Below are positions 11,428 to 21,871 of a stretch of DNA of 64,000 nt, one piece after another (the first letter of the stretch is position 1; each line of letters starts with the position of its first letter). Made by a program: the position numbers and the translations under genes. Under the pieces are notes generated by a model that made no database searches, was not told where the DNA came from, and was given only the letters and a program-made list of their open reading frames with translations. Location of the stretch: the NCBI GenBank assembly GCA_010093685.1, contig MU006233.1, forward strand, positions 1 through 64,000. The letters run 5' to 3'. Source of the stretch: Ophiobolus disseminans. Taxonomy: Eukaryota; Ascomycota; Dothideomycetes; Pleosporales; Phaeosphaeriaceae.

Positions 11428-12660
11428 TCACTTCTTCTCGTAGAGCTTCTTCTTCCTGGTCATTTGGTCCTTGATGACGTCCCAAACCCAGGCACCGATT
11501 TTGACTGCGAAAGGCCACGGCTGGTTCAGCTTGACGACCTCGTCAGCCTTGATCTGTTCCAGGTACCCAAGAAACTTGATGTCTGACCGGAAGAGCTGGC
11601 GGCGGCCCAAGAACATGAGGGACACCTTGCGCAGTTTCGCCTCCCGGAGAATGCGCAGGCAGTTCATGAGATAGTCATCGACAACATAGCGGCGAGTCTC
11701 GATGGTAAGATTGGGGCTGTGTTTGGGCAGGGCGTCATCAAATTCGATGCAAAGATCTCGTAGATACTGGATGCTTTCCGGCCCAATCATCTTGAGAAAG
11801 TGAAGGAAGTCTTGATAGCCGACCTCCCTTGGCTTGGGGTCCCAGAACGGGGCGCGGGTGTCGTGGTGGCGCTTGAACGCGAAGGTATTCTCGCCGTAGA
11901 GGATGGAACATGCTTCGTTGTGTACGAGCTTGCAGGTCCGGAGGAACTGGGCAGATTGGCCCAGACCTGAGCCTTCCGAGCGTTGGGGGATCTGGAGCGA
12001 TCCGTCGCGCACGAAGACGTGCCGGTAGACTGAGTTGCGGAGCTCGGGGGGGAAGTCGGCGAAGCCTTTGGGGCGTACCGCCTCGTCTGTTCGTGCAGGC
12101 GATGAGCTGGAAATTCGTGCCTTCTTCGCCCGAGATGTGTACATGTCGTGGCGCACACCTTCCTCATTGCCCGCCAAGAGTGCACGGTCCAGTTTGACGA
12201 AGAGAGGGCCATGGAAGCCTAAGGGCACGTTGAACTGGAGGGTTACCGGGGACTTCTTGGGCGTGGTGCGACGACCCGAGTCGCTTGTCGCGTCGTCGGT
12301 CAGCTCGTCGAGCTCTTGGTTGTAGATGACAGGCTCCAGGCGGGGAGACGGTGGGGATGGGCTTCGCTTCCGCTTCTGCCTCTGCTTCGCCTTGTCGACA
12401 CGGCCGCGCGGGGTCATGTCGTCTTCTCCGTCGTCTGTAGTCGAGTCGGAGGTTAGCGGGTCGAACTCTTCCTCGTCAAGCAAGGCCGAATCGACGTAGC
12501 CAGCCACCTTCTTGACCCGGCCTGCGCTCTTGCGTATGGGGCGGCCGGTGGACTTGTTGTACTGCGTAATCTTGGACGGGCTGCCGAGCTCGGGGCTGCT
12601 GTCGCGGCCCGGCGTTGGTGGTGGAGGTAGCGTCCACCGGGGAGTTGTCCTGGGGGCCAT
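11428..12660 (-). CDS. 2EXR/F-box-like domain hypothetical protein
   Basis: A 410-residue single-exon protein. The N-terminal about 200 residues are basic, Ser/Pro-rich and probably disordered (RKRSPSPPSPR; TTPKKSPV). At about 200-250 it has the pattern FADFPPELRNSVYRHVFV...FLRTCKLVHNEACSILYGENTFAF, typical of the fungal 2EXR/F-box-like module in which LPxELRxxIY is followed by LLxxCRxxxxEAxxxxY. The C-terminal part is rich in charged helices (RYVVDDYLMNCLRILREAKL). Partner and role are unknown; some family members may be ubiquitin-ligase adaptors. The start chosen is ATG-APRTTPRW; the longer frame upstream reads through leader. Confidence 0.75.
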   Translation of the reverse strand: MAPRTTPRWTLPPPPTPGRDSSPELGSPSKITQYNKSTGRPIRKSAGRVKKVAGYVDSALLDEEEFDPLTSDSTTDDGEDDMTPRGRVDKAKQRQKRKRSPSPPSPRLEPVIYNQELDELTDDATSDSGRRTTPKKSPVTLQFNVPLGFHGPLFVKLDRALLAGNEEGVRHDMYTSRAKKARISSSSPARTDEAVRPKGFADFPPELRNSVYRHVFVRDGSLQIPQRSEGSGLGQSAQFLRTCKLVHNEACSILYGENTFAFKRHHDTRAPFWDPKPREVGYQDFLHFLKMIGPESIQYLRDLCIEFDDALPKHSPNLTIETRRYVVDDYLMNCLRILREAKLRKVSLMFLGRRQLFRSDIKFLGYLEQIKADEVVKLNQPWPFAVKIGAWVWDVIKDQMTRKKKLYEKK

Positions 12661-13324
12661 GTTGGGGTGTCGATTCGAAACTGGGGGTGCAGGACCGCTG
12701 GTACAATGGCGCACGGTGGGCGGGTGTTGTAGTTAGCAGGGCAGGTGGGCAGGCGCTTGTCGACGCGATGGGGAGGTAAGTAGCGGCCCTACGCGTGCCT
12801 TCCAGAGGCAGTAGCGTAGCGGGCGGCGGTGTTTGCACATGCAGAGCGCAAGGAAGGAAAGAGAAGCAGAGAGGGAAAGAGCGATGGGAGGTGGGCAAAC
12901 AGTGAAGCTTTGTATTGAAGTATCTACCTACGGCTCCCGGCGACGTCGGCCACGGGCACGCACGCAACTAATTCCAATCATAAGCCATCTCGTCTCCTCT
13001 TAGGTGGTGGAGCCCGGAGCGTGTCAGCACCTCCCACGTCGGGCAGCTTGCGCCGGCCGAGTGAGGATACGACTGTCTGAAAAGCGTCTAATCATGTGGT
13101 TTTAGTTGCGTGAGGAGCAGAGGCGGCGGGCCGGGGAGAAGATATTTATCGGCCGTCGGAGAAACCCATCGGCGCGGCGCCACCGGTGGGTGTCCGTCAG
13201 TAAGCGGGCCGCATGCGTCATTCGTTGCCTCTATTTGGGCTGCATTTCCTGCCATTGCGCTTGCAGGCTCTCGATTAAAAGGTCGCAGGCGCTTCCGACA
13301 GTCTGAGCACGGCTGACCTCCACC
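12661..13324. promoter_or_regulatory. Divergent promoter region (2EXR protein / SHMT)
   Basis: 664 bp between divergent start codons. A CCAAT pentamer lies at 12974-12978 and TATTTAT at 13143-13149, upstream of the SHMT start. No supported gene lies here. Promoter function is inferred from position. Confidence 0.45.
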
Positions 13325-15051
13325 ATGGCCTCTCTACCACGTGTCTGCACGCGGGCTTCCATCGCCGCCCTCCGCTCGAGAGCACCACTGCAGCGGCAAT
13401 GGCGGGGGTACGCGGCGACGACGATGGAGGCACAGCAGAGAGTGCTCTCCCAGGACCTCGAGCAGGCAGACCCGACCGTGTTCCACATCATCGAGCGGGT
13501 GCGTTGAAGCGGTGACATGCCGACACGAGACAATGGAGGCTGACCACGCCCGCACTGCAGGAGAAGAACCGCCAGAAGCACTTCATCAACCTGATCCCCT
13601 CGGAGAACTTCACGTCGCAGGCGGTGCTCGAGGCCCTCGGGAGCGTCATGCAGAGTAGGTTCCACGCACCCGCCACCCGCCGCCCGCCGCCCGCTCACCT
13701 CCCGGCGCAGACAAGTACTCGGAGGGCTACCCCGGCGCACGCTACTACGGCGGCAACGAGCACATTGACGAGGCCGAGCGGCTGTGCCAGGAACGAGCGC
13801 TCAAGGCCTTTGGCCTCAGCCCCGCCGAGTGGGGCGTCAACGTACAGCGTGAGTGCATGCGTCCGCCACCTCTGTCCGTGTCGTGTCCGGCTAACGCCCG
13901 CCTGAGCCCTCTCCGGCTCCCCCGCCAACCTCTACGCCTACTCTGCCGTCCTCAACACCCACGACCGCATCCTCAGCCTCGACCTCCCCCATGGCGGCCA
14001 CCTGTCGCACGGCTACCAGACGGCGACGAAGAAGATCTCGGCTGTGTCCAAGTACTACGAGACGCTGCCGTACCGGCTGAACGAGCAGACGGGCATCATC
14101 GACTATGACCGCATGGAAGAGCTGGCCCACCTCTACCGGCCCAAGGTCATCGTGGCAGGCACATCGGCCTACAGCCGACTCATCGAGTATAGGCGCATGC
14201 GCAAGCTGGCAGACGCCGTGGGCGCATATCTCCTCTCCGACATGGCCCACATCTCCGGACTCGTCGCGGCAGGCGTCATCCCCTCGCCGTTCCCCCACTC
14301 CGACATCGTCACCACCACGACGCACAAATCCTTGCGCGGCCCGCGCGGCGCCATGATTTTCTACCGCAAGGGCACCAGGCGGGTCGACAAGAAGGGCAAC
14401 GAGGAGAAGTACGATCTAGAGGGGCCGATCAACTCGTCCGTCTTTCCTGGGCACCAGGGTGGACCCCACAACCACACCATCACCGCACTCGCCGTCGCGC
14501 TGCAGCAGGCGCAGAGCAAGGAGTTCAAGGACTACCAGCAGCAGGTGCTCGACAATGCAAAGGCTCTCGCGCAGCGCCTGGGCGACGCAAAGGAGAAGAG
14601 CGGCCTCGGTTACAACATTGTCAGTGGAGGCACCGACAACCACCTCGTCCTCGTCGATCTGAAGGACCGTGGCGTAGACGGCGCAAGAGTAGAGCGTATT
14701 CTGGAGCTCGTAGGCGTTGCCTCTAACAAGAACACTGTTCCCGGCGACAAGTCTGCCATGAAGCCCGGCGGTCTGCGAATGGGTACGCCTGCCATGACAA
14801 CCCGTGGCTTTCAGCCCGACGACTTCAAGCGCGTTGCCGATGTCGTGCATCGCGCGGTAGGTATCACGCAGAAGCTTGACAAGGAGGCGAAGAAGAAGGC
14901 CGAGGAGACGAGCCGTAAAAACGCGGGCAGTGTGGCTGCTTTCAAGGAGTACGTCGGTGAAGGAGAGGACATCACCGACATCGTCCAGCTGCGCAAGGAA
15001 GTCGAGGACTGGGTTGCTACATTTGCGCTGCCGTGGGACAAGAGCCAATAG
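13325..15051 (+). CDS. shm1: Serine hydroxymethyltransferase, mitochondrial
   Basis: A PLP enzyme interconverting serine plus tetrahydrofolate with glycine plus 5,10-methylene-tetrahydrofolate, feeding one-carbon metabolism. Four exons (13325-13498, 13561-13654, 13711-13848, 13907-15051) encode 516 residues, normal for the family. The N-terminus is Arg/Ala-rich and lacks acidic residues (MASLPRVCTRASIAALRSRA), a typical mitochondrial presequence. Family blocks include INLIPSENFTSQAVLEALGS, YYGGNEHIDEAERLCQ and SDMAHISGLVAAGVIPSPF. The PLP lysine is Lys276 in TTTHKSLRGPRGAM. The Arg-containing PGGLRMGTPAMTTRG block near the C-terminus is intact. The third intron ends in a weak GAG acceptor, which is required to keep VQPLSGSPANLYAY in frame. 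Confidence 0.97.
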
Positions 15052-15318
15052 CTAGTCATACAAAGGAGAATTGAGGATACAATAACAGGCGAAGCATTCA
15101 ACATGGCGAACTCGGCGTCTGGGTGGGGTATCGTCGCACACAATAGCACACTGTTCTCTGTTTGCTCATTCACTTACCCTTCACCGCTGAGTACCACACA
15201 CTTAACCCATCAACGTCCTCTCTGCTATACCCAGACAACTTCCACCAAAACGTAACAGTTCCCATCGTTTCCACGCCGCCACGATATCACTAGACACACC
15301 CAGACGGTCGAAGATACA

Positions 15319-15636
15319 ATGCCCAACATGTACCTCCTCGTGTTGGTTTCACTTGTCGTCGTAAACGCCCTCCCACTGCAAACCGGCCACTTCGCTTCAA
15401 AAGTTACCGAGCCAGCCACCATCAACGACATGGAAACGCCCGCCTGGCTCCACGCCGTCACGTTTCCGCTCATTTGCTACGACCTCGTCATCATGGCGGT
15501 CCTCTGCTGGCTGTGGCTGTTTGGGCATCTCCGGTGGATGAGGGGCACCGCGGGACAGGGAGCGACCGAGGGGCCGGAGCGAGCTGGAAGGCACACGCAA
15601 ATGGAGAGGGATATGCGGAGGGCAGGGCTGATTTGA
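15319..15636 (+). CDS. Possible small membrane or secreted protein (105 aa)
   Basis: An unrecognised short frame between convergent SHMT and Rpb5. It begins with a hydrophobic N-terminus resembling a signal peptide (MPNMYLLVLVSLVVVNALP). A second hydrophobic stretch (FPLICYDLVIMAVLCWLWLF, about residues 49-68) could span a membrane, and the tail is basic. No domain is recognised. The hydrophobic architecture argues mildly for a real gene; the short length and position in the SHMT 3' region argue against. Confidence 0.3.
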   Translation: MPNMYLLVLVSLVVVNALPLQTGHFASKVTEPATINDMETPAWLHAVTFPLICYDLVIMAVLCWLWLFGHLRWMRGTAGQGATEGPERAGRHTQMERDMRRAGLI

Positions 15637-15890
15637 TGAGGCTATGGAGAGGGGGACGGGTTGAAGGAGACATTGCACGCTGTGCTTTTCGAGACGTGTG
15701 AGAAGGCAACGGGTGAAAGGAGACAAATGCACGCTGTACTTTTCGAAACGGGTGAGAAGACGCATGATGAACTGGAAACTGGTATATGTATTTGTTTCAC
15801 GGAATGGAGAGTGCTTGCAAATGTATCTCGAGGAAACGCCAGATGATTCCTTTCCTAAACGATACACCCAAACGCCGCGGTGTGAAGTGA

Positions 15891-16694
15891 TCAAATGACC
15901 CACCGGTAACTCGCATAGCGACCCGCTGTCTCCGACTTCCTGATGATCTTGACCACGGCGCCTCTCCTTAGGCCCAGGAACTTTGCGACGGGATCTGTGG
16001 ATTGGATGCGCGGCAGCTGCGTCTCCTTGAGCCGGTAGCGCTTCAGGAGCTGTGCCTTTTCTTCTGCGCTGAGCAGGACGTGCGCGGGCACCAGCTCGTG
16101 TTTGGTGATGTTGACGAGGAGATCCTGCTCGACAAAGACCTCGACGCCGCCCTTGGGCCCGTCGCTCATGCCCGTTGCGCCGCGCAGGAGGCGGATGGCC
16201 ATGCCGGTCATGGGCTTGACGGTGACCATGATGCCCGAGTAGAAGTTGCCGGTGAGCAGGTGGGTCATGTAGTCTCGCAGCTGCTTGAGGCCGACGTTCT
16301 CGTCGCTGTTGAACTCGACCCATATTGTGCCGACGGCGGGGGCGGGGTTGGGCTCCTTCTTTGTGGCAGTGGGCGTGTACTTGAGGAGCATCTCCTCGCT
16401 GGGCTGGCAGGAGAAGTTGAGGCGGGAGCGGCTGGCGGGCGTCAGTAGTCTGTGCCGGCGGGCGGGTGCGGCAGGGGACGCACTCTGGCTCGCCGTCCTC
16501 GCGCGCGTACTTGGCGGAGAAGGCGTCGAGCGAGATTGTCATGTCGTCTTCGACGATGAGGTAGCCCTGGGGTTGTCAGCGCGTTGTCGGGCTCGGGCGC
16601 ATGCGCAACGGACCCGGGCGTTCATCATCTCCTTAGTCGTGCGCCAGACGCGCCACATGCGCAGCAGACCTGGCGTGTACTTGGGCTCCTCCAT
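15891..16694 (-). CDS. rpb5: RNA polymerase I/II/III shared subunit Rpb5 (RPABC1)
   Basis: A subunit common to all three nuclear RNA polymerases, in the jaw contacting downstream DNA. Three exons (16694-16614, 16566-16484, 16431-15891) give 234 residues. The first intron starts GTCCGT, a weak donor, but joining it gives the expected MMNARGYLIVEDDM. The N-terminal domain has RMWRVWRTTKEMM. The C-terminal assembly domain carries the hallmark ELVPAHVLLSAEEKAQLLKR, the RIQSTDPVAKFLGLRRGAVV block, and the terminal IIRKSETAGRYASYRWVI. It is transcribed divergently from the Ppm1 gene over a 198-bp spacer. Confidence 0.97.
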
Positions 16695-16892
16695 GGCTGC
16701 GGTGGTGCTCTCGGGGCGGGCGAGGGCGGTGCAGGGTGTGAATGAATGGGCGTCGCAGGCGCGTCAAAGAAAATGTCCAGCGCCGCTCTCAGACGGCGCT
16801 TGGCGTGCAGGCGGCGCTAGTGCGAGCCGCGGCCTAGTGCGCAGAGCTACCCCACCAAGTCCCGCGTGGACACAGCACAGGCAGGCGAGAGC

Positions 16893-18034
16893 ATGGCCTC
16901 CTCGAACGAAATCCCCAACCTCAGGACACTTGGCGGCCACCGACGCGGCGGTGGGCTACGGGGGCGCGCGGCGGGACGCGGCGGCGGCAGCAGCCACTCG
17001 GGCGAAGAGGCCAGGGACGCGGCCGTCAAGGCAACGGACCAGGACGCGGCGGGCAGTCGGGCGAGCTGCGTAGAGCTGGGCTATCTGCACGACCCGTATG
17101 CGAGGCTGTTCGCGGCCCAGGCGACGACGCGGCGCCTGCCCTTGCTGAACAGAGGTATGTCTCGCGGAGCTCCCTGTCCCGGACGGCTGCTGAGTGCCCA
17201 GGAACATATGTGCGCACCACGGCCATCGACCAGCTCGTCGCCAAGTTCCTCCTCGCCGATGCCGCCGCCGCAAAGCAGATCGTATCGCTTGGCGCTGGCA
17301 CCGACACGCGCTTTTTCCGCCTGCTGGACCTCTATCCCGACACTCGCCTGAGGTACCACGAGATCGACTTCCCCGCCAACACGCGCGCAAAGATCGCCAA
17401 CATACAGAGGCAGCCGCTGCTCTACCGCAAACTGCTGCACACGCCCGCGGCCTCGACATGCTACCACTCGGAGACGTACAACATCCACGCGCTCGACCTG
17501 CGCGCGCTGGCGGCAGCCCCGACCGACGCACTGCTTCCCGAGATAGCAAACCTTGATCCGACGGTGCCCACCCTGGTCCTGTCGGAGATGTGCCTCGTGT
17601 ATCTACCGGCCGCTACTGTGCAGTCCATTGTGTCCGCGCTCCTCACCCGCTACCTCGCACCCGCCACGCCCGCCTCGCTCGTACTCTACGAGCCCATCCT
17701 GCCCCAGGACGCCTTCGGCCGAACCATGATATCCAACCTGCGGACGCGCAACATCCATCTGCACACCCTCACCGCATACCCTGAGCTGGGCGACCAACGC
17801 GCGCGGTTGAGGGGCTATGGCTTCGTGGCAGGCGCGGAGGCCGAGGACACGAGCTACGTCTGGCGTAGGTGGGTCAGCGACGAGGAGAAGGCGCGCGTGG
17901 CGGGTCTGGAGTTCCTGGACGAGCTGGAGGAACTGGAGCTGCTGCTCCGGCATTACTGCGTTGCGTGGGGCTGGCGCGACGGCGAGAGCGATGTCTTTTC
18001 GGCGGCGTGGGCACATGTCGAGTCGCAGGCATGA
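16893..18034 (+). CDS. ppm1: Leucine carboxyl methyltransferase (Ppm1/LCMT1)
   Basis: It methylates the C-terminal leucine of the PP2A catalytic subunit using S-adenosylmethionine, promoting holoenzyme assembly in the cytosol. Two exons (16893-17154, 17202-18034) with a 47-bp intron encode 364 residues. The family N-terminal Gly/Arg-rich tail is present (GHRRGGGLRGRAAGRGG), then DQDAAGSRASCVELGYLHDP and, across the splice, LNRGTYVRTTAIDQLV. SAM motif I is SLGAGTDTRFF (about 116-126). The acidic EIDFP motif and LVLSEMCLVYLP follow, and the C-terminus has SYVWRRWVSDEEKARV and the closing HYCVAWGW. The start is the ATG before ASSNEIPNL, matching family length. Confidence 0.95.
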
Positions 18035-18314
18035 GGACGTGCTGTTGTATTACTTAGTGGCATGGCACTGCATGTCTGGCAACTCGAACAAACATCTGGC
18101 GCCTCGAATACACAAGCTTAGACGTCGGATGTGATCAACCAGAGTGGAGCAGGTGACTTCGCGACACGCCCGTCGTGACACGCTAAGCTCGGCCCGCGCC
18201 CGCCTTGGCACTCCTTCCCTCGTAGCGGCGGTGGACAACGAAACCCACGCTGCACCCCGACACCCGTTCTTGGCGACGGCGCGGACAACAAAGGAGGCAC
18301 ACAACTGAGCGACC

Positions 18315-20468
18315 ATGTCGAGACAAGCGTTCCAGTCGTCCTTCAACCTCTTCACGGGGGACGCAGAACCCCCACCCACCAAGCGCGAGCCTCTGCGTGA
18401 GACGTTCCGCGCGACGATGCGCACCTCGCAGAATGCGCCGCACACGGTCGTGCCCGCAGACCCGGCCAACGAAGAACTGCGCGCGCAGCTCAACACGGCG
18501 CGCTACGAGCTCGAGACGGCCAGACAGGAGCTCGAGGTGCGGAAGCTGGAGCACGCGCAGCAGGTCCGCGATGCGCAAAACCGCGCCGACGCCGACGGCC
18601 GCAGGGCGCAGCAGGCCGAGGCGGCGGGCGCCCTCACGACCAAGAAGTACGACGCGCTCGCAAAGGAAATGGGCGAGGCACAGACACGCGCCGCCAACGA
18701 GCGGCAGGCCCTGGAGAAGCGGCTCCGCCAGAGCCAGGAGAAGGCGCAGTCGCTGCAGGAGGAGTGCGACGAGGCGCGCGAGGAGCTGTCGTCGGCGCAG
18801 CGCCAGGGCGACCACCGCTACGCGACGCTGCAAGCCGAGCACACGGCGCTGAGGGCGGCCGTCGACGAGGTGCAGGCCGACCTCGCGTTCCAAACGGCGG
18901 CCCTGCACAGCGCGCAGAAGAAGCTCGGCCACGCCGAGGAGGCGGCCGGGCTGCTCGAGGCCGAGGTGCTGCGGCTCAAGGCCATGACGGGCGACGCCGA
19001 CACGCTCGCCGTCATCAAGCGGGAGCTGTCGGACCAGGTCGCGCACATCAAGACGCTCGAGGCGCTGACGCGGGAGCAGAACACGGAGCTCCGCCAGCTG
19101 CGCAAGCACCACAAGGCCGTCGAGGTGGTCGAGGAGGAGAAGCGCTCGCTGCAGACGCGCCTGCGCCTCCTGGACGGCGTGCAGCGGCAGCTCCACGAGG
19201 CCGAGCTGCGCAAGCAGACGCTCGAGGCGGAGCGGCACTCGTGGGCCTCATATCTCGAGGCCGAGGCCGAGGCTGGGCCGGACACGCTCGGGCGCCCCCA
19301 GTTCGACTCGCCCGAGGACCTGGCGCGCGCCTTCGTCCAGGAGCGCATCGAGCGGACGGAGCTGCTGGCCCAGCTGGGCGCCATCCGCCCCGAGCTCGCC
19401 GTCAGGGAGGCCAACATGCAGGCGCTGCAGGACGACAAGGCCACGCTCCACGCCGAGCTGCAGCGGCTGAAGGCGTCGGGCGCAGGCGCGAGCGACGGCA
19501 AGGCGCGCGCACGACTCGAGCGGCAAAAGGCCCTGGCCGCCCGCGAGGTCGAGTTCCTGCGAGCGCAGGTGAAGGCCCTGGACGACGAGGAACGCGAAAT
19601 GCAGCCCGGCGCCTTCGACGCAGCCAAGTCGGAGCGCATCTCGGAGCTCGAGCAGCTCGTCGACCGGTACCGCCTCGAGATTGACGCCCTCCAGAAAGAG
19701 TTCAACGGCCGGGACCAGCAGCCCCCCTCTGCCGCAGCCGGCCGAAAACGCGGCCTCGACATCGGGACCGACAGCGACGAACGTGTCGGCGAACTGCGTC
19801 GCAAGAACCGCCAACTCGTCGACGACCTGACCGCCCTCCAGAAGAAGCAGAAGATGGTCGAGGCAGAATACAGAGCCCAGCACTCCCAGCTCAAGAAGCT
19901 CAGGGAGTCCTCACGTACACGCGTCCTAGAGCTCAAGGCCAATCCCACCGCCGACGCTGAAGCCCTCAAGCTCAGCACCGTTCGCCACCTGCGCGAAGCA
20001 AACGACCAACTCCTCGCCCAGCTCGACGGCGCCGCGACACCACCATCCACGGTCCCGACGGCCAGCCTGGACGCCGTGCGCGATCAGCTCCAAGAACTTC
20101 GCACCCAGCTCGCCTCGTCTGAGAAGAAAATAGCCCGTCTCAAGCAGATCTGGTCGGCCAAGTCGCTCGAGTTCCGAGAAGCCGTGGCATCCATTCTCGG
20201 CTGGAGGCTGGACTTTATGCCCAACGGCCGCGTCAAAGTGACGAGCATGTTCAAGCCCGCCGATGATGAAGGCGAGAACAGCATCGTATTTGACGGCGAA
20301 AACGGAACCATGAAGGTCAGCGGAGGCGAGCAAAGCGTGTTTGCGGGCGAGATCAGGGATCAGATTGTCTACTGGGTCGAGGGACGGAAGGAGATTCCTT
20401 GTTTCCTTGCAGCACTGACGTTGGAGTTCTGGGAAGGGGCGCAGGCGGGTACGACGATGATGGGCTGA
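18315..20468 (+). CDS. mad1: Spindle assembly checkpoint protein Mad1
   Basis: A coiled-coil scaffold that recruits Mad2 to unattached kinetochores and nuclear pores. A single exon encodes 717 residues. Almost all of residues 50-600 is predicted coiled coil (dense Glu/Gln/Lys/Leu heptads). The Mad2-interaction motif is visible as RVLELKANPTAD near residue 536. The C-terminal globular domain begins around 610 (RLKQIWSAKSLEFREAVASI) and ends with GEIRDQIVYWVEGRKEIPCF and LTLEFWE, the conserved Mad1 C-terminal fold. The N-terminus carries the family's FNLFTG-type motif. Strong GC bias at third positions creates long antisense open frames. Confidence 0.95.
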   Translation: MSRQAFQSSFNLFTGDAEPPPTKREPLRETFRATMRTSQNAPHTVVPADPANEELRAQLNTARYELETARQELEVRKLEHAQQVRDAQNRADADGRRAQQAEAAGALTTKKYDALAKEMGEAQTRAANERQALEKRLRQSQEKAQSLQEECDEAREELSSAQRQGDHRYATLQAEHTALRAAVDEVQADLAFQTAALHSAQKKLGHAEEAAGLLEAEVLRLKAMTGDADTLAVIKRELSDQVAHIKTLEALTREQNTELRQLRKHHKAVEVVEEEKRSLQTRLRLLDGVQRQLHEAELRKQTLEAERHSWASYLEAEAEAGPDTLGRPQFDSPEDLARAFVQERIERTELLAQLGAIRPELAVREANMQALQDDKATLHAELQRLKASGAGASDGKARARLERQKALAAREVEFLRAQVKALDDEEREMQPGAFDAAKSERISELEQLVDRYRLEIDALQKEFNGRDQQPPSAAAGRKRGLDIGTDSDERVGELRRKNRQLVDDLTALQKKQKMVEAEYRAQHSQLKKLRESSRTRVLELKANPTADAEALKLSTVRHLREANDQLLAQLDGAATPPSTVPTASLDAVRDQLQELRTQLASSEKKIARLKQIWSAKSLEFREAVASILGWRLDFMPNGRVKVTSMFKPADDEGENSIVFDGENGTMKVSGGEQSVFAGEIRDQIVYWVEGRKEIPCFLAALTLEFWEGAQAGTTMMG

Positions 20469-20606
20469 GGACATGCCAACACAGTTCAACGGATGGACGT
20501 GTGCAATTATGAAATGGACTACATGAGCTATCTAACCCATGACTTATAAACAAGAAAACTCCGCACTCCGAGCCGTATATACCCCGCTTGAACGAGAACC
20601 TCGCTG

Positions 20607-21871
20607 TTACCTGCTCCCAATCTCATATACAGGCCCCGTTTTCCCCGGCGCGTGCGGCACGCTGGTCGCATCCACCTCATGCGCTCCAGCAGCGGGTGGA
20701 CTCGTCTGTCGCTGCACCGGAGACACAGTATGCTGCTGTTGTACCGGACTTGTATTCTGCTGCGGCACGGGCGCAGGGACCTCATGCGCTCCGTTCGCAG
20801 TGTACTGATACTGTTGCTGCGGCATAGGCGGCATAGTAGGCGCACCGTGCGGCTGGCTATACTGGGGCGCTGGGGTAGGAGGATTCGAAATGGGCGTCAT
20901 AGCATACTCATGAACCGACGTATATCCGTTGTACTTTTGCTCTTGCTGGTTTGGAGGCGCAAAGTATCCGTTGTTAGCTGGTTGGGGACTCATTGGGGGC
21001 GGTGGACCTTGCTGCATCTGCGGTGGAGGCTGATATTGAGACTGTGGGCGGTTGGCGGCCACGATGGAGGCATTTGCGGCGATTTGCTGGTTCTTCTTCT
21101 TCTTCTTGATGAACATAAAGACGCCGATTGCAACGAAAAACAAGAGGAAGAGCACTGCGACGACTATGCCGATGACAGTGCCGACAGCTATTTTCTTTAC
21201 TCTCCTCGTTGATGTAGTGCCGCTGCCTGCTAAGGGGAAAATTACTGCGGCAGCGGCAACAGTAGGGAGGCTGATGCTAGTCGTGCGCCCAATAGAGTTC
21301 CTTGCCGTTGGGCGAATCGTGGAGATGGTGTTGGTGGAGGTGCTGTCACAACCGTAGTCGGCAACGCCTTCCCCAGGATATGTCCAGGTTATGCAGAAAG
21401 GAGCGGCCACGTCCGTGCACTTGCGAGTGAAGGTGTCGAGTATACAGTTGGAGCCGCAACTACCAGCGGCATATTCACCGAGGCCAACGCAGGACTTTGC
21501 CCATCCACAGCTTTGGCGGTCAGATCCTAAGCAGCAGCCTGCCATGCCCACGGCTGCGCTCTTGTAGAGCATGCATGAACCGATCGTGCAGGATACAGCT
21601 GAAGCTGTTACCCGTTAGTAAACGGTATAAGGGTATCACTTTTGAGGCATAGTAACGTACAAAGATCTCCGTCGACCCATCCACATATCTCTGGAGATAA
21701 ATTGGACTGGCGCTTCCGCAGCTCGTTCCCGGTTGGTCCGTTGGTAGGCTTTGGGCTCATTCCATTATAGACACGACTGGGGCTCGTGTCCGTGGGCACA
21801 GGGCCCCGAAAAGCGACAGCATGAGCTGCTGACAGGGCTGCTACGATGTTGAAGATCAACGAGACCTTCAT
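20607..21871 (-). CDS. Cys-rich single-pass membrane protein, possible cell-surface sensor
   Basis: No assigned function. Two exons (21871-21661, 21604-20607) over a 56-bp intron give 402 residues. A signal peptide (MKVSLIFNIVAALSAAHAVA) precedes a Cys-rich ectodomain with about a dozen cysteines (CGWVDGD; CMLYKSAAVGMAGCC; CGSNCILDT; FCITWTYP). After a Ser/Thr-rich stalk comes one membrane segment (about 202-227, IAVGTVIGIVVAVLFLLFFV), a KKKKK stop-transfer cluster and a cytosolic tail rich in Gln, Pro and Tyr ending near CxxPGKTGP-type sequence. The layout resembles WSC/Mid2-type wall sensors but no WSC consensus is evident. It converges with Mad1 with only 138 bp between stop codons. Confidence 0.75.

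Noticed and set aside
15397..16542. 381-codon minus-strand frame across Rpb5
   Set aside because: It is an out-of-frame reading of the Rpb5 exons and introns and continues into 3' sequence; the spliced Rpb5 model explains the region.
18818..20050. 410-codon open frame antisense to Mad1 (and 351 codons at 18183-19238; 306 codons in another plus frame)
   Set aside because: These mirror the strongly GC-biased third positions of Mad1, consist of Ser/Arg/Ala-rich repeats without domains, and overlap a clearly conserved protein.
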